Below are positions 16,570 to 23,988 of a stretch of 26,037 nucleotides of DNA, one piece after another (the stretch's first letter is position 1; every line of letters begins with the position of its first letter). The notes under the pieces are model-generated. The model saw nothing but the letters and a program-made list of their open reading frames with translations. It was not told where the DNA came from and did no database searches. Origin of the DNA: a virus. Location: IMG/VR virus record IMGVR_UViG_3300021959_000331, positions 1-26,037 of that record, one strand, 5' to 3'. Position numbers and translations under genes: made by a program.

Positions 16570-19455
16570 ATGGCTGTTCTTAAAAACAGAGCAAAAATGT
16601 CAACGTCCAGTACTGGTACTGGAACCATTACTCTGGGCAGTGCTGAGACTGGGTATCAATCTTTTGCTGATGCAGGGGTGGCTAATTCTGATCAGGTTCG
16701 CTATGTCATTGAGGATGGCAATGATTGGGAAATAGGGACAGGAACTTACACATCTAGTGGGACAACGCTCTCTCGTATTGTAAGTGAAAGTAGCAACTCT
16801 GATTCTGCTTTAAACTTAAGTGGCTCTGCAACTGTATTTATTACTGCGGCCGCAGAAGACTTACCTAATCTTTATGCTGACAATCCTGTTTCTGCTGTTG
16901 CTCCTACAGCAAGTGGGAATAATGCGGTAGCAATAGGCGAGGAATCTACAGCGAGTGGAACAGATTCTATTTCGCTTGGCTCTGACAGTGACGCAACTCA
17001 AACTGAGTCATCCGCTTTAGGTAAGTTTGCTCAAGCCACAGGAAGCGGCTCAGTTTCCCTTGGTGCTAGGTCAGTCGCAAGTGGCTCAAATTCAGTTGCT
17101 CTTGGTGGATACACAGATGCGACCAGCACTAACTCAATAGCGATTGGTTATCCTGCTCAAGCTGTTACTGGCAGTGGGGCTACTGCGATTGGTAATTCTT
17201 ACGCTTCTGGTGCTGATAGTTTTGCAGCAGTAATTACTAATAACACAAGTAGTTACGGCGCTACTGGGCAGGGCGCAACCGTAATTGGCAATACATCAAA
17301 AGGGACAGGTGAAAGAACTGTAAGTATTGGGCAAGGTAATATTGCATCTGGTGCAAATGCTACTGCGATAGGATACTTAAATACATCTGGAACTACGTCA
17401 TACAGCACTGCAATTGGTTATAATAATACCGCGAGTGCTGCTTGGGCGATGGCTCTTGGCAACGATAGCACGGCAAGTCATTCTAAAAGTGTAAGTATAG
17501 GGGATAGCGTTACAAGTACGGCAGCAAACCAAGTTAATCTTGGTGGAAGCACTCAAGCTGTACGCATCTCAGAGAGCTACACCCTACCGTCCAGTGACGG
17601 CTCTGCTAATCAAGTGCTTACAGCGGCTGGCGATGGCTCGACAAGTTGGGCGGCTGCTTCAGGTGGTGGCGGTGGTGGTGCAGACTTATATGCTGCAAAT
17701 GAAAGTAGTCCTTCAGCGCAGCCTTCAGCCACGGGTGCAAATGCAGTGGCCATAGGCGACAGCGCAATTAGTAGTGGTGAAGATGCAATCTCATTAGGGG
17801 TTTCAAGAGCCACAGGAAATCACAGTTTTGCTGCCGCTATCGCCGGAAATGCCTCACACATTGGCGCTAGGGGAAACTATTCTATTGCAATGGGCTATGA
17901 AGCTGACACTGGAACCTCAAGTCAAGGTGCAGTGGCGATTGGATTTGAGGCAAGCGCTGGGGCAAATTATGCTGTAGCACTTGGTCGATCTTCAGCAACT
18001 GGTGCAGATAGCGTAGCGCTGGGGATAGCCAATGGGTCTAGCAGCTATGGGGCGACTTCAGGAAATAGTATTGCCATAGGGAAGCATGCAAAATCTACGG
18101 ATACTGGGAGTGTTAGTATTGGCTCATGGTCTCAAGCAATCGCATCTTATGCACACGCATTTGGGCAAGGCGCAAAGGCTTGGGGCGTCAGGTCACTGGC
18201 TCTTGGTTACAATGCAAAGGCAAATGCAGCCGATGCGGTTTCAATTGGCTATGACATCGATAACGCAACAGCTAATCAAGTTGTCTTAGGTGGCTCAACT
18301 CAACAAGTCAAAATAAGTGACACCTACACCCTACCTTCGTCTGATGGAAGTGCCAATCAGGTTCTTCAGACAGACGGCAGTGGAGCCTTATCCTTTGCTA
18401 CTGTAAGTGGCGGTGGCGGCGACCCAGACCTTTATCGTGACAATGCCGTATCTGCAACGACACCTAGCGCCACTGGTGATAATGCAATCGCAATGGGCAC
18501 AGGAGCCGAAGCCTCCGCAACAGATGGCATTGCGATTGGCAAGGACGCCGATGCCACAGGTTCGTTCCGAAGTATCGGCATTGGGCGGCTTGCTCAAGCG
18601 CAAGGAATAAGCAGTATTGCGCTGGGGTACAGCACCTTGTCCACTTCTACAAACGGCAATGCCCTTGGAAACAGTGCTCAAGTAGCAATCGGAACAGGCG
18701 CGACTGCGATTGGTAATTCTTATGCTTCAGGTACAGAGGCGGTTGCAGCGGGAATTGCGAATAATGGTAGCAGCTATGGGTCTTCTGCTACAAGCAGCGT
18801 TTCGCTTGGAAAGCTGGCAAAGGCCACAGGTGGATATGCAACGGCGATTGGTGAAAGCACTCAAGCGCAAGGTAATAACAGTGTTTGTCTGGGTTACTAC
18901 AGTCAATCTCAAGGCCAAGGCACAATGGTTATGGGGTATGACGCACAGAGTACAGCCGTCCATTGTACTTCTATTGGCACAAATACCAGAAATGCTATTG
19001 ACGGTACGTTTAAGTTTAGCGGCGGTAAGCACAGTGCGGCAGGTGACGCGCAAGTAGGTATATATCCTGTTCTCTGCGAAACAACCGATGCTACCGCGAC
19101 AACGTTTGTAACTTACCACAGCAATACAATTACACCTCAAACAGACAACCAAATTGTTCTTCCGAATAATAGTGCTTACGCTTTTAGCGGAACTATTGTC
19201 GCACGACAAAAGGCTTCCGAAGGCACTGCTTGTGCAGCTTGGAAGATTGAAGGTCTTATAAGACGCGAGGGCAGCGCAGGGACAACAGTCCTAGTCAACA
19301 GCGCAAAGACTGTCTTAGACAACACCCCAAGTTGGGATGTTACATTGAGCGCTGACACAACAAATGGCTGCTTAAAGATACAAGGAACTGGCGCAGCCTC
19401 TACAAACATTCGTTGGTCTTCGACCATCACAACCTCAGAATTAACATACGCCTAA
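16570..19455 (+). CDS. Large tail fibre with three YadA-like beta-roll modules
   Basis: A 961-residue likely trimeric receptor-binding fibre. Residues 1-97 form an N-terminal attachment domain (ITLGSAETGYQSFADAGV, YVIEDGNDWEIGTGTY). Three homologous modules follow, at about 98-367, 371-614 and 617-812, each opening with LYADN, LYAAN or LYRDN and built from SxAxGxxAxAxG repeats as in the head of YadA-type trimeric adhesins. Modules 1 and 2 end in the same linker, YTLPSSDGSANQVL, then a glycine run. Residues 813-961 form a C-terminal domain (KFSGGKHSAAGDAQVG ... IVARQ ... WKIEGLIRREG ... ADTTNGCLKIQGTG) of a type common at the tips of marine phage fibres. No autocleaving chaperone motif is seen. 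Module 2 and 3 repeats suggest growth by duplication. Confidence 0.88.
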   Translation: MAVLKNRAKMSTSSTGTGTITLGSAETGYQSFADAGVANSDQVRYVIEDGNDWEIGTGTYTSSGTTLSRIVSESSNSDSALNLSGSATVFITAAAEDLPNLYADNPVSAVAPTASGNNAVAIGEESTASGTDSISLGSDSDATQTESSALGKFAQATGSGSVSLGARSVASGSNSVALGGYTDATSTNSIAIGYPAQAVTGSGATAIGNSYASGADSFAAVITNNTSSYGATGQGATVIGNTSKGTGERTVSIGQGNIASGANATAIGYLNTSGTTSYSTAIGYNNTASAAWAMALGNDSTASHSKSVSIGDSVTSTAANQVNLGGSTQAVRISESYTLPSSDGSANQVLTAAGDGSTSWAAASGGGGGGADLYAANESSPSAQPSATGANAVAIGDSAISSGEDAISLGVSRATGNHSFAAAIAGNASHIGARGNYSIAMGYEADTGTSSQGAVAIGFEASAGANYAVALGRSSATGADSVALGIANGSSSYGATSGNSIAIGKHAKSTDTGSVSIGSWSQAIASYAHAFGQGAKAWGVRSLALGYNAKANAADAVSIGYDIDNATANQVVLGGSTQQVKISDTYTLPSSDGSANQVLQTDGSGALSFATVSGGGGDPDLYRDNAVSATTPSATGDNAIAMGTGAEASATDGIAIGKDADATGSFRSIGIGRLAQAQGISSIALGYSTLSTSTNGNALGNSAQVAIGTGATAIGNSYASGTEAVAAGIANNGSSYGSSATSSVSLGKLAKATGGYATAIGESTQAQGNNSVCLGYYSQSQGQGTMVMGYDAQSTAVHCTSIGTNTRNAIDGTFKFSGGKHSAAGDAQVGIYPVLCETTDATATTFVTYHSNTITPQTDNQIVLPNNSAYAFSGTIVARQKASEGTACAAWKIEGLIRREGSAGTTVLVNSAKTVLDNTPSWDVTLSADTTNGCLKIQGTGAASTNIRWSSTITTSELTYA
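17182..18722 (+). repeat. Duplicated 20-base segment in fibre modules 1 and 3
   Basis: ACTGCGATTGGTAATTCTTA occurs at 17182-17201 and again at 18703-18722, encoding the same TAIGNSY segment in modules 1 and 3. The flanks are diverged at silent and non-silent sites. The match gives a possible recombination point that would remove or gain one module. Only the two ends of the given interval are the repeat copies. Confidence 0.8.
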
Positions 19456-19467
19456 AGGAGCAAACCA

Positions 19468-19767
19468 ATGGCTATACAACATACAATTGCAGAAGGTGCT
19501 TCACAGTACGGTATCAGCTTCAACAACGCTTACTACAGAATTGTAACAGCAAGCATCTCTCGTCAACGTGGGACTGATCCTAAGTTCTCAGTGATGATTG
19601 ATCTCTCAGCTTACGCAACCAACTCACCTACAGATGACACTAGAGAGGTGGATTTCCTTCGCCTAAATTGTCCTTTGGATACCATTAATTCTGCGAGTGG
19701 CGATGCCTTCTTGGACAAGTGTTATGCTTGGGCAATGACGCAAATGGATGGATCAACGGCGGTGTAA
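19468..19767 (+). CDS. Small fibre-region protein, function unknown
   Basis: A 99-residue protein behind AAAGGAG, 12 bases after the fibre gene. It has mixed alpha/beta character: MAIQHTIAEGASQYGISFNNAYYRI at the start, a strand FSVMIDLSAYAT, and a C-terminal helical part with FLDKCYAWAMTQM. The basic strand ASISRQRGTDPKF sits in the middle. I do not recognise a named family; short proteins of this type accompany tail fibres in marine phages. It could be a fibre chaperone or a minor appendage protein. Confidence 0.72.
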   Translation: MAIQHTIAEGASQYGISFNNAYYRIVTASISRQRGTDPKFSVMIDLSAYATNSPTDDTREVDFLRLNCPLDTINSASGDAFLDKCYAWAMTQMDGSTAV

Positions 19768-19770
19768 ACT

Positions 19771-20334
19771 ATGTCTTTAACGATCAATCATCAGACAAAT
19801 GATATCAGTGCTACCAGTGGTTCCGTCACGATTGACGGCGCTGCGGCTGGGGGTGGCGGTGGTGCGCTGGAGTTTGTTAGCAAGACAACGGTTAGTTCCT
19901 CTGTTTCACAGGTGGATTTTACTAGCCTTGATGATGACGCAGTTTACAGAATAATTGGTAAGTACGTTGTCTTTTCAGAAAGCACTTTTCCTAAGATTGA
20001 CTTAATGAACGCAAGTAATGTTGTTCAAACAAGCTGTTGTGCTTATCGGAGAGATGGTACATCAACGTTAACTATAACGTCAGGTCAAGACTTCATAAAC
20101 TGTTACGTTACCGACACTGACCGACATGGGTTTATCCTAGATGTATCTACAAAAGCCAATGGGAACTGGGTCTTTTACCGTGGTCATGCCCCCAAGAGCG
20201 ATGGGGCCACAGTTATTCACGGCTCCTACGATTCAAACAACACAAGCAACAGAATTGGCGGGATAAGGTGGAGACCTAACGGTGGGACAATTAGTTCAGG
20301 TCAATTTCTCCTCTACAAATATAAGGAAAGCTAA
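19771..20334 (+). CDS. Short tail appendage protein with glycine hinge and beta-sandwich tip
   Basis: 187 residues. A short N-terminal strand (TINHQTNDISATSGSVTIDG) is followed by a glycine hinge (AAAGGGGGALEF, about residues 24-35) resembling the hinges of the large fibre. The rest looks like a beta-sandwich receptor-binding tip: FVSKTTVSSSVSQVDFTSL, YRIIGKYVVFSE, and the final strands RWRPNGGTISSGQFLLYKYKES, a SG-x-x-LY ending often seen in fibre tips. Two adjacent Cys (SCCAY) are present. The ribosome site is weak, 3 bases after the previous stop, suggesting coupled translation. It ends in TAATG with the next gene. Confidence 0.72.
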   Translation: MSLTINHQTNDISATSGSVTIDGAAAGGGGGALEFVSKTTVSSSVSQVDFTSLDDDAVYRIIGKYVVFSESTFPKIDLMNASNVVQTSCCAYRRDGTSTLTITSGQDFINCYVTDTDRHGFILDVSTKANGNWVFYRGHAPKSDGATVIHGSYDSNNTSNRIGGIRWRPNGGTISSGQFLLYKYKES

Positions 20335-20543
20335 TGGACAAAATGGTAAATGGCTCATTAGTTAAAATGACTGATGAAGAAGTTGCGGAATTTAATGCAA
20401 GGCAAAATCAAAACGACTGGCTGCACAATCGGGTAGTGTCTTATCCACCTATTTCAGAGCAGCTAGACAAAATATATCACGAAGGCTTGGATGCTTGGAA
20501 GTCTGATATCAAGGCTATCAAAGACGCCTATCCAAAGTCGTAG
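20334..20543 (+). CDS. Tail assembly chaperone-like small protein
   Basis: A 69-residue protein whose second half, SYPPISEQLDKIYHEGLDAWKSDIKAIKDAYPKS, matches the pattern YPxIxxQLDxxxH...I.AIKxxYPK seen in small phage tail assembly chaperone-like proteins. The N-terminal half (VKMTDEEVAEFNARQN) is also typical. These proteins are thought to help assemble fibres rather than sit in the virion; that is family knowledge and not shown here. It is translationally coupled to the appendage gene upstream (TAATG). Confidence 0.72.
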   Translation: MDKMVNGSLVKMTDEEVAEFNARQNQNDWLHNRVVSYPPISEQLDKIYHEGLDAWKSDIKAIKDAYPKS

Positions 20544-20552
20544 GAGTAACAC

Positions 20553-21755
20553 ATGCTTGGCTTCAGCCCATTAGCTTCAGCTACCCTTGCAGATGATGGG
20601 ATTGTAACCACAGCAATCGGCGCTAATGCTATTACAACAGGCGCTCCTACTGTTGAATCTTCAACAATAACTCAAAGCCATTCCCTTAATGCTTCTGCTG
20701 TAACAGGCAGCGCACCAGTTATCGACTCGCCTACTGTTGCAAGGCAACTACCTGCTGACTCAGTTACTTGCGGTACGCCTGTTGTTGATCCTATTTCTAT
20801 CTCTTCTCAGCACCACATATTCAGAGAGCATATAGGAGGGTTTAGAGTAAGTGCGTCTGGCGGTAAGTTTTACATACAAGATTATGACACTATGGACGGA
20901 GCGCTTGGGGCATATATAGAAACTCCAACCCTTGAACTGCATAGCGGGATTTCAGTCCAAGATCGTGTATATCGTTTCTGGCTAACTGGCAGTGGTATGT
21001 ATTCTGGTGGTTCGGCTATACACGACTTTAGATTAAGAACACCTGATGGCACTGAGTATACTGATGGAGTTGTATTTACTGGCGGTCTTGGATATGAGCG
21101 GCTTGAATTAACTCTTGGCGCTAACCCACCAGAATATCTACAATATTATTGCGCTAACCATTCTGGTATGGGCGGCGATATATTTATTAAGATTGTTTCT
21201 ACTGCGGCAGAGGGCGCTCTTAATACCCAGATTGCAACTAGCGCTCCAACAATTGATACGCCACAGATTACTGTTAATCATGTATTAACTGCGAATAGCA
21301 TCTCTGCAAGTGCGCCAACCATTGATAACTCAACTGTTGCTATAGATCATAACTTTAGTCCAGTTATTAATATAGGCGCTCCGTCTGTCGATTCTCCAAT
21401 AATGACTGGCGTTCATGGCTTAACGTCAACAGATATTACAAACAGCGCACCAACAATTGATACCCCAACGTTAGTTGAAAACGTTGCTCTTACAGCAACA
21501 AGCATTACAACTAGCGCAGTTCAGATTGATACTCCTACAGCTAATGAAAGCAATGACTTTGTTGGCGTATCAATTACAACTGGTGTGCCTCAAGTAGATC
21601 AGCCTACAGCTATTGCGGGCGCTCCCTTAATTAATCCTGACATTGATGGAGCTAATGATTTAATTATCACTACTGAAGTTAGCGCGGTTCGTATCTCTAT
21701 TGGCGTTAATGATGCGATTGTTGATACAGAGATATTTCTTGCCAATGTCGCTTGA
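20553..21755 (+). CDS. Repeat-rich tail protein with cupredoxin-like insert
   Basis: 400 residues behind TAGGAG. About nine imperfect 22-residue repeats, with the core SAPTIDTPT (residues about 20-86 and 221-356), flank a distinct domain at about 87-216. That insert ends LQYYCANHSGMGGDIFIKI. Cys200, His203 and Met206 form C-x2-H-x2-M, and His157 lies in AIHDFRLRTPDG; together they resemble the four ligands of a type 1 copper site as in amicyanin. Domains ending YYC.NHSGMGG are frequent in marine phage structural proteins. Copper binding is inferred, not shown. The repeats may form an extended stalk presenting the domain. The final 45 residues (IDGANDLIITTEVSAVRISIGVNDAIVD) differ from the repeats. 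Confidence 0.78.
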   Translation: MLGFSPLASATLADDGIVTTAIGANAITTGAPTVESSTITQSHSLNASAVTGSAPVIDSPTVARQLPADSVTCGTPVVDPISISSQHHIFREHIGGFRVSASGGKFYIQDYDTMDGALGAYIETPTLELHSGISVQDRVYRFWLTGSGMYSGGSAIHDFRLRTPDGTEYTDGVVFTGGLGYERLELTLGANPPEYLQYYCANHSGMGGDIFIKIVSTAAEGALNTQIATSAPTIDTPQITVNHVLTANSISASAPTIDNSTVAIDHNFSPVINIGAPSVDSPIMTGVHGLTSTDITNSAPTIDTPTLVENVALTATSITTSAVQIDTPTANESNDFVGVSITTGVPQVDQPTAIAGAPLINPDIDGANDLIITTEVSAVRISIGVNDAIVDTEIFLANVA

Positions 21756-21774
21756 TATGGAATAAGGAGAAAGC

Positions 21775-22098
21775 ATGACCTTCTATATTAAACAGAATGA
21801 TACCAAGCCGATAATCAGCGCCACTTTAATTAATGGCGATGGTTCTGTTGCTAACTTAACTGGTGCTAGTGTCGCATTTAAAATGCGTAAGTCTGGTGAG
21901 TCATCATCTACTGTTGATTCATCAGCGACCATTGCATCTGCCTCAACAGGTGAGGTCACATACTCTTGGATAGCTGCTAACACTCAAACTGTTGGTAGTT
22001 ATGAGGGGGAGTTCCAAGTCACTTATGCTGACGGTGGAATCCAGACCTTCCCGAATAGTAGATACATTGAAATAGAAGTTGTGGATGATATAGCATGA
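21775..22098 (+). CDS. Ig-like baseplate/appendage protein (BppU N-domain-like)
   Basis: A 107-residue protein behind AAGGAG. The whole chain fits the N-terminal domain pattern of BppU-type proteins: QNDTKPIISATLINGDGSVANLTGASVAFKMRK read in parts, then a tG.V.Ysw strand (TGEVTYSWIAANTQTVGSYEGEFQVTYADG) and a final IQTFPNSRYIEIEV. In phages of Gram-positive hosts this domain attaches receptor-binding proteins; stand-alone copies are common in marine podoviruses. It probably is a small structural connector. Its stop overlaps the following gene in ATGA, linking fibre and lysis modules. Confidence 0.75.
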   Translation: MTFYIKQNDTKPIISATLINGDGSVANLTGASVAFKMRKSGESSSTVDSSATIASASTGEVTYSWIAANTQTVGSYEGEFQVTYADGGIQTFPNSRYIEIEVVDDIA

Positions 22099-22286
22099 CC
22101 AAACAAACCGTAGCATCAGCGCATCAGCGTATCGACAAAATAGAGAAGCAGATTATTGCTATGAAAACTGAAATGGACATACAGTTTAAGGATTTGTTTA
22201 ACCGCGTCAAAAGGATAGAAGCTATTCTAATTGGCAGTAGCGCATTTATTATTGTGCTTCTTTTGCGGATGACAATGACAGGCTAA
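22095..22286 (+). CDS. Small coiled-coil membrane protein, XhlA-like
   Basis: A 63-residue protein: a heptad-like helix (AHQRIDKIEKQIIAMKTEMDIQFKDLFNRVKRIE, residues 9-42) followed by one membrane segment (AILIGSSAFIIVLLLRM, about 43-59). This layout matches XhlA-type proteins, which assist holins in host lysis. It could instead be a spanin-like or unrelated membrane protein. It overlaps the upstream gene in ATGA and the downstream gene in TAATG, at the head of the lysis cassette. Confidence 0.65.
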   Translation: MTKQTVASAHQRIDKIEKQIIAMKTEMDIQFKDLFNRVKRIEAILIGSSAFIIVLLLRMTMTG

Positions 22287-22729
22287 TGATTGATCCTTTA
22301 ACAGCGTTTGCCGCAATCAAGGCCGCTGTTTCCGCGGGTCAGGAATTAGTAAACGTCACCAAGCAGATTGGTGAGTTCTTCGATGGCGTCGATGATCTGC
22401 GCAATAAACATAATAAGAAAAAAAGCAGCGCGTTTGGCAGTGAAGATGAGAACGCAATGGAAACCTTTGTTGCCTTGCAAAAGGCAAAGGATGCAGAGGA
22501 GGAGTTACGTGAATTAATAATTCATTTGCGTGGCTACTCTGCTTGGCAAGAATTGATTGCTATTAGAGCTAGGGTGCGGCGTGAAAGAAAAGAGCGTGAA
22601 GAGGAACAAGCTAGGCTAAAGGCTGAAAGGTTCGAGGCTATTGCCATATGGGGCAGTATTGGTTTAATTTTAACATTAGTAACTGGCTTCGCCATTGTTG
22701 TTTTGCTTGGCGTAACAGGGAGAATATAA
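22286..22729 (+). CDS. Membrane-anchored coiled-coil protein of lysis region
   Basis: 147 residues. The N-terminal third (MIDPLTAFAAIKAAVSAGQELVNVTKQIGEFFDGVDDLRN) is amphipathic, followed by a Lys/Ser linker (KHNKKKSSAFGS). A long charged helix follows (residues about 56-117, with RARVRRERKEREEEQARLKAERFE), then one C-terminal membrane segment (AIWGSIGLILTLVTGFAIVVLLGV, about 119-142). Proteins of this build beginning MIDP.TAFAA are widespread in marine phages next to holin genes; I know no proven function. A spanin-like or tail-associated role is conceivable. The stop is immediately followed by the next ATG. Confidence 0.65.
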   Translation: MIDPLTAFAAIKAAVSAGQELVNVTKQIGEFFDGVDDLRNKHNKKKSSAFGSEDENAMETFVALQKAKDAEEELRELIIHLRGYSAWQELIAIRARVRRERKEREEEQARLKAERFEAIAIWGSIGLILTLVTGFAIVVLLGVTGRI

Positions 22730-22930
22730 ATGGCACATACTCTTATAGACGATTGGAAGATTGTACCCCGACTTATGATGATAGCCGTCACCATTCTGAC
22801 CTATCAATCTGTGCACTGGTACATGTCATTGCCTGACCCCACCATACAGCAATCGGGATTGGTGTCCGTCTGTATGGGGGCGCTCACAGGCTGCTTTGGA
22901 ATCTGGATGGGTAAGGAGTCACAGAAATGA
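22730..22930 (+). CDS. Putative two-helix holin
   Basis: 66 residues with two membrane segments (about 12-32, VPRLMMIAVTILTYQSVHWYM; about 42-61, SGLVSVCMGALTGCFGIWMG) joined by a short turn containing LPDPTIQQ. The charged N-terminus MAHTLIDDWK and the tail GKESQK fit a class II holin-like topology. The motif DWK.VPRLMM...PDPT.QQ recurs in small proteins of marine phages. A holin opens the inner membrane for the endolysin. The ribosome site GGGAG lies in the end of the previous gene, and the stop overlaps the next gene in ATGA. Confidence 0.65.
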   Translation: MAHTLIDDWKIVPRLMMIAVTILTYQSVHWYMSLPDPTIQQSGLVSVCMGALTGCFGIWMGKESQK

Positions 22931-23316
22931 TACAAGCATTGATAGGGCCGATAGCAGAATTAGCAGGTGGTTGGTTAAAAGGTAAGACAGACAGGCAAGC
23001 TGCTGAAGCCAAGCTGAAGCTGACTGAAGCAGAGGCTAAGGCTAAGATAATGCTTAGTAAGGAAACATCCGTTGCTGATTGGGAGCGAATTATGGCCCAA
23101 GGCTCTCAGACATCTTGGAAGGACGAATGGCTAACAATTTTATTTTCAATTCCATTGGTGCTTGTTTTTCTTGGCGATACTGGCAGGGACATTGTAGCTA
23201 ATGGCTTTACTGCCTTGGAAACTATGCCCGACTGGTATCAATACACGCTTGGTGTTATTGTAGCTGCAAGCTTTGGTGTAAGGTCAGCAACTAAATTTTT
23301 CGGCAAAGGAAAATAA
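22927..23316 (+). CDS. Holin of GTA 3TM type
   Basis: 129 residues resembling the holin family found in gene transfer agents and many alphaproteobacterial prophages. An N-terminal hydrophobic helix (MIQALIGPIAELAGGWLKG), a charged coiled middle (residues 20-60, KLTEAEAKAKIML), then KDEWLTILFSIPLVLVFLGD (about 65-84) and PDWYQYTLGVIVAASFGVRSATKFFG (about 101-126). Together with the preceding small protein it may form a holin/antiholin pair. It overlaps the upstream gene in ATGA. A 75-base gap with A-runs follows. Confidence 0.78.
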   Translation: MIQALIGPIAELAGGWLKGKTDRQAAEAKLKLTEAEAKAKIMLSKETSVADWERIMAQGSQTSWKDEWLTILFSIPLVLVFLGDTGRDIVANGFTALETMPDWYQYTLGVIVAASFGVRSATKFFGKGK

Positions 23317-23330
23317 GAATTTTCTTTAAA

Positions 23331-23368
23331 CAAAAAAAATCTGCGGTTGTAAAAAAATAAAAAACCGC
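23331..23368 (-). terminator. Leftward intrinsic terminator candidate
   Basis: Read on the minus strand: GCGGTT, a 14-base T-rich loop, AACCGC, then AGA and eight T (23339-23332). The stem is 6 bp (23343-23348 with 23363-23368). On the plus strand no T-run follows, so it would act mainly on leftward transcripts, which come from the convergent regulator genes and would have crossed the endolysin gene. Confidence 0.5.
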
Positions 23369-23391
23369 CTTGAATATGGAGACTGTTGGTA

Positions 23392-23523
23392 ATGCAAAAT
23401 TGGCAGATAATTCTTTTAATAATGGTAAGCATTAATACTATTGTTAATTGCTGTCGATTGTTACTGGAAATGAAACGGCATGAAGCTGTGCCAAACTATT
23501 TAGGTGGTAAAAATGAGCTTTAA
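23392..23523 (+). CDS. Small membrane protein, 43 residues, upstream of endolysin
   Basis: A short ORF filling the gap between the holin and endolysin genes. It starts MQNWQIILLIMVSINTIV, with a single hydrophobic segment (residues about 4-25) containing two Cys (NCCRLLL), then a polar tail EMKRHEAVPNYLGG. GGAG lies 10 bases ahead of the ATG. The end overlaps the endolysin start by 11 bases, which would couple the two. It could be a spanin-like or holin-regulating peptide; no family is recognised. A competing ORF from the ATG at 23376 gives only 19 residues. Confidence 0.55.
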   Translation: MQNWQIILLIMVSINTIVNCCRLLLEMKRHEAVPNYLGGKNEL

Positions 23524-23980
23524 ATTATCAGATAGAAGTTTGTCTCGCCTTCGTGGTGTTCACCCTGATCTGGTCAAGGTGGTGAAGGCTGCGATTGACG
23601 TTACTGATGTAGACTTTGGTGTTGGAATTGGTTTGAGAACCGAGGAAGAACAGGCTGCTCTTGTCGCCAAGGGTGCATCACAAACCATGAAGAGCAAACA
23701 CTTGCGGCAAGAGGATGGCTTCTGTCATGCTGTTGATCTCTTTGCTTATGTTGGTGGCAATGTGGATTGGTCGTTACCTCTCTATGATAACATCGCTGAT
23801 GCAATGAAGAAGGGTGCGTTAGCTCACTCTGTTCAATTGCGTTGGGGTGCTGCTTGGTCTGTCCCAAATGTTATGGAGTGGGAAGGTACAATGGAAGAGG
23901 CGATGAACTCTTATATCGACCTGCGCCGTTCTCAAGGTCGCCGCCCTTTTATTGATGGCCCACATTTTGAGTTGATGTAG
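23513..23980 (+). CDS. Endolysin, M15-type zinc peptidase
   Basis: 155 residues, start ATG 23513 after AGGTGG (a GTG at 23504 is possible but less likely). The fold pattern is that of D-Ala-D-Ala carboxypeptidase / L-Ala-D-Glu endopeptidase-like phage lysins: SDRSLSRLRGVHPDLVKVV at the N-terminus, GVGIGLRTEEEQAALVAKGAS (about 36-56), SKHLRQEDGFCHAVDLFAY (61-79), WGAAW (111-115) and DGPHFEL (148-154). The likely zinc ligands are His63, Asp75 and His151. The spacing between His63 and Asp75 is longer than in the shortest family members because of the loop LRQEDGFC. It would cut peptidoglycan stem peptides after holin opening. There is no signal peptide. It converges with the leftward genes, 8 bases between stops. 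Confidence 0.9.
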   Translation: MSFKLSDRSLSRLRGVHPDLVKVVKAAIDVTDVDFGVGIGLRTEEEQAALVAKGASQTMKSKHLRQEDGFCHAVDLFAYVGGNVDWSLPLYDNIADAMKKGALAHSVQLRWGAAWSVPNVMEWEGTMEEAMNSYIDLRRSQGRRPFIDGPHFELM

Positions 23981-23988
23981 GCTAGGCT

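Noticed and set aside
16858-19010. Regular repeats suggesting a CRISPR array
   Set aside because: They are imperfect coding repeats of the fibre beta-roll; no constant direct repeat with unique spacers.
18727-19209. A 160-residue open frame on the minus strand opposite the fibre gene
   Set aside because: It lies wholly inside the fibre gene, is rich in Cys/Arg/Thr from reversed Ser/Gly/Ala codons, and has no ribosome site.
16188-21755. Possible diversity-generating retroelement, considered because a Bbp19-like gene recalls phage BPP-1
   Set aside because: No reverse transcriptase gene and no template/variable repeat pair with adenine-specific differences are visible in the window.
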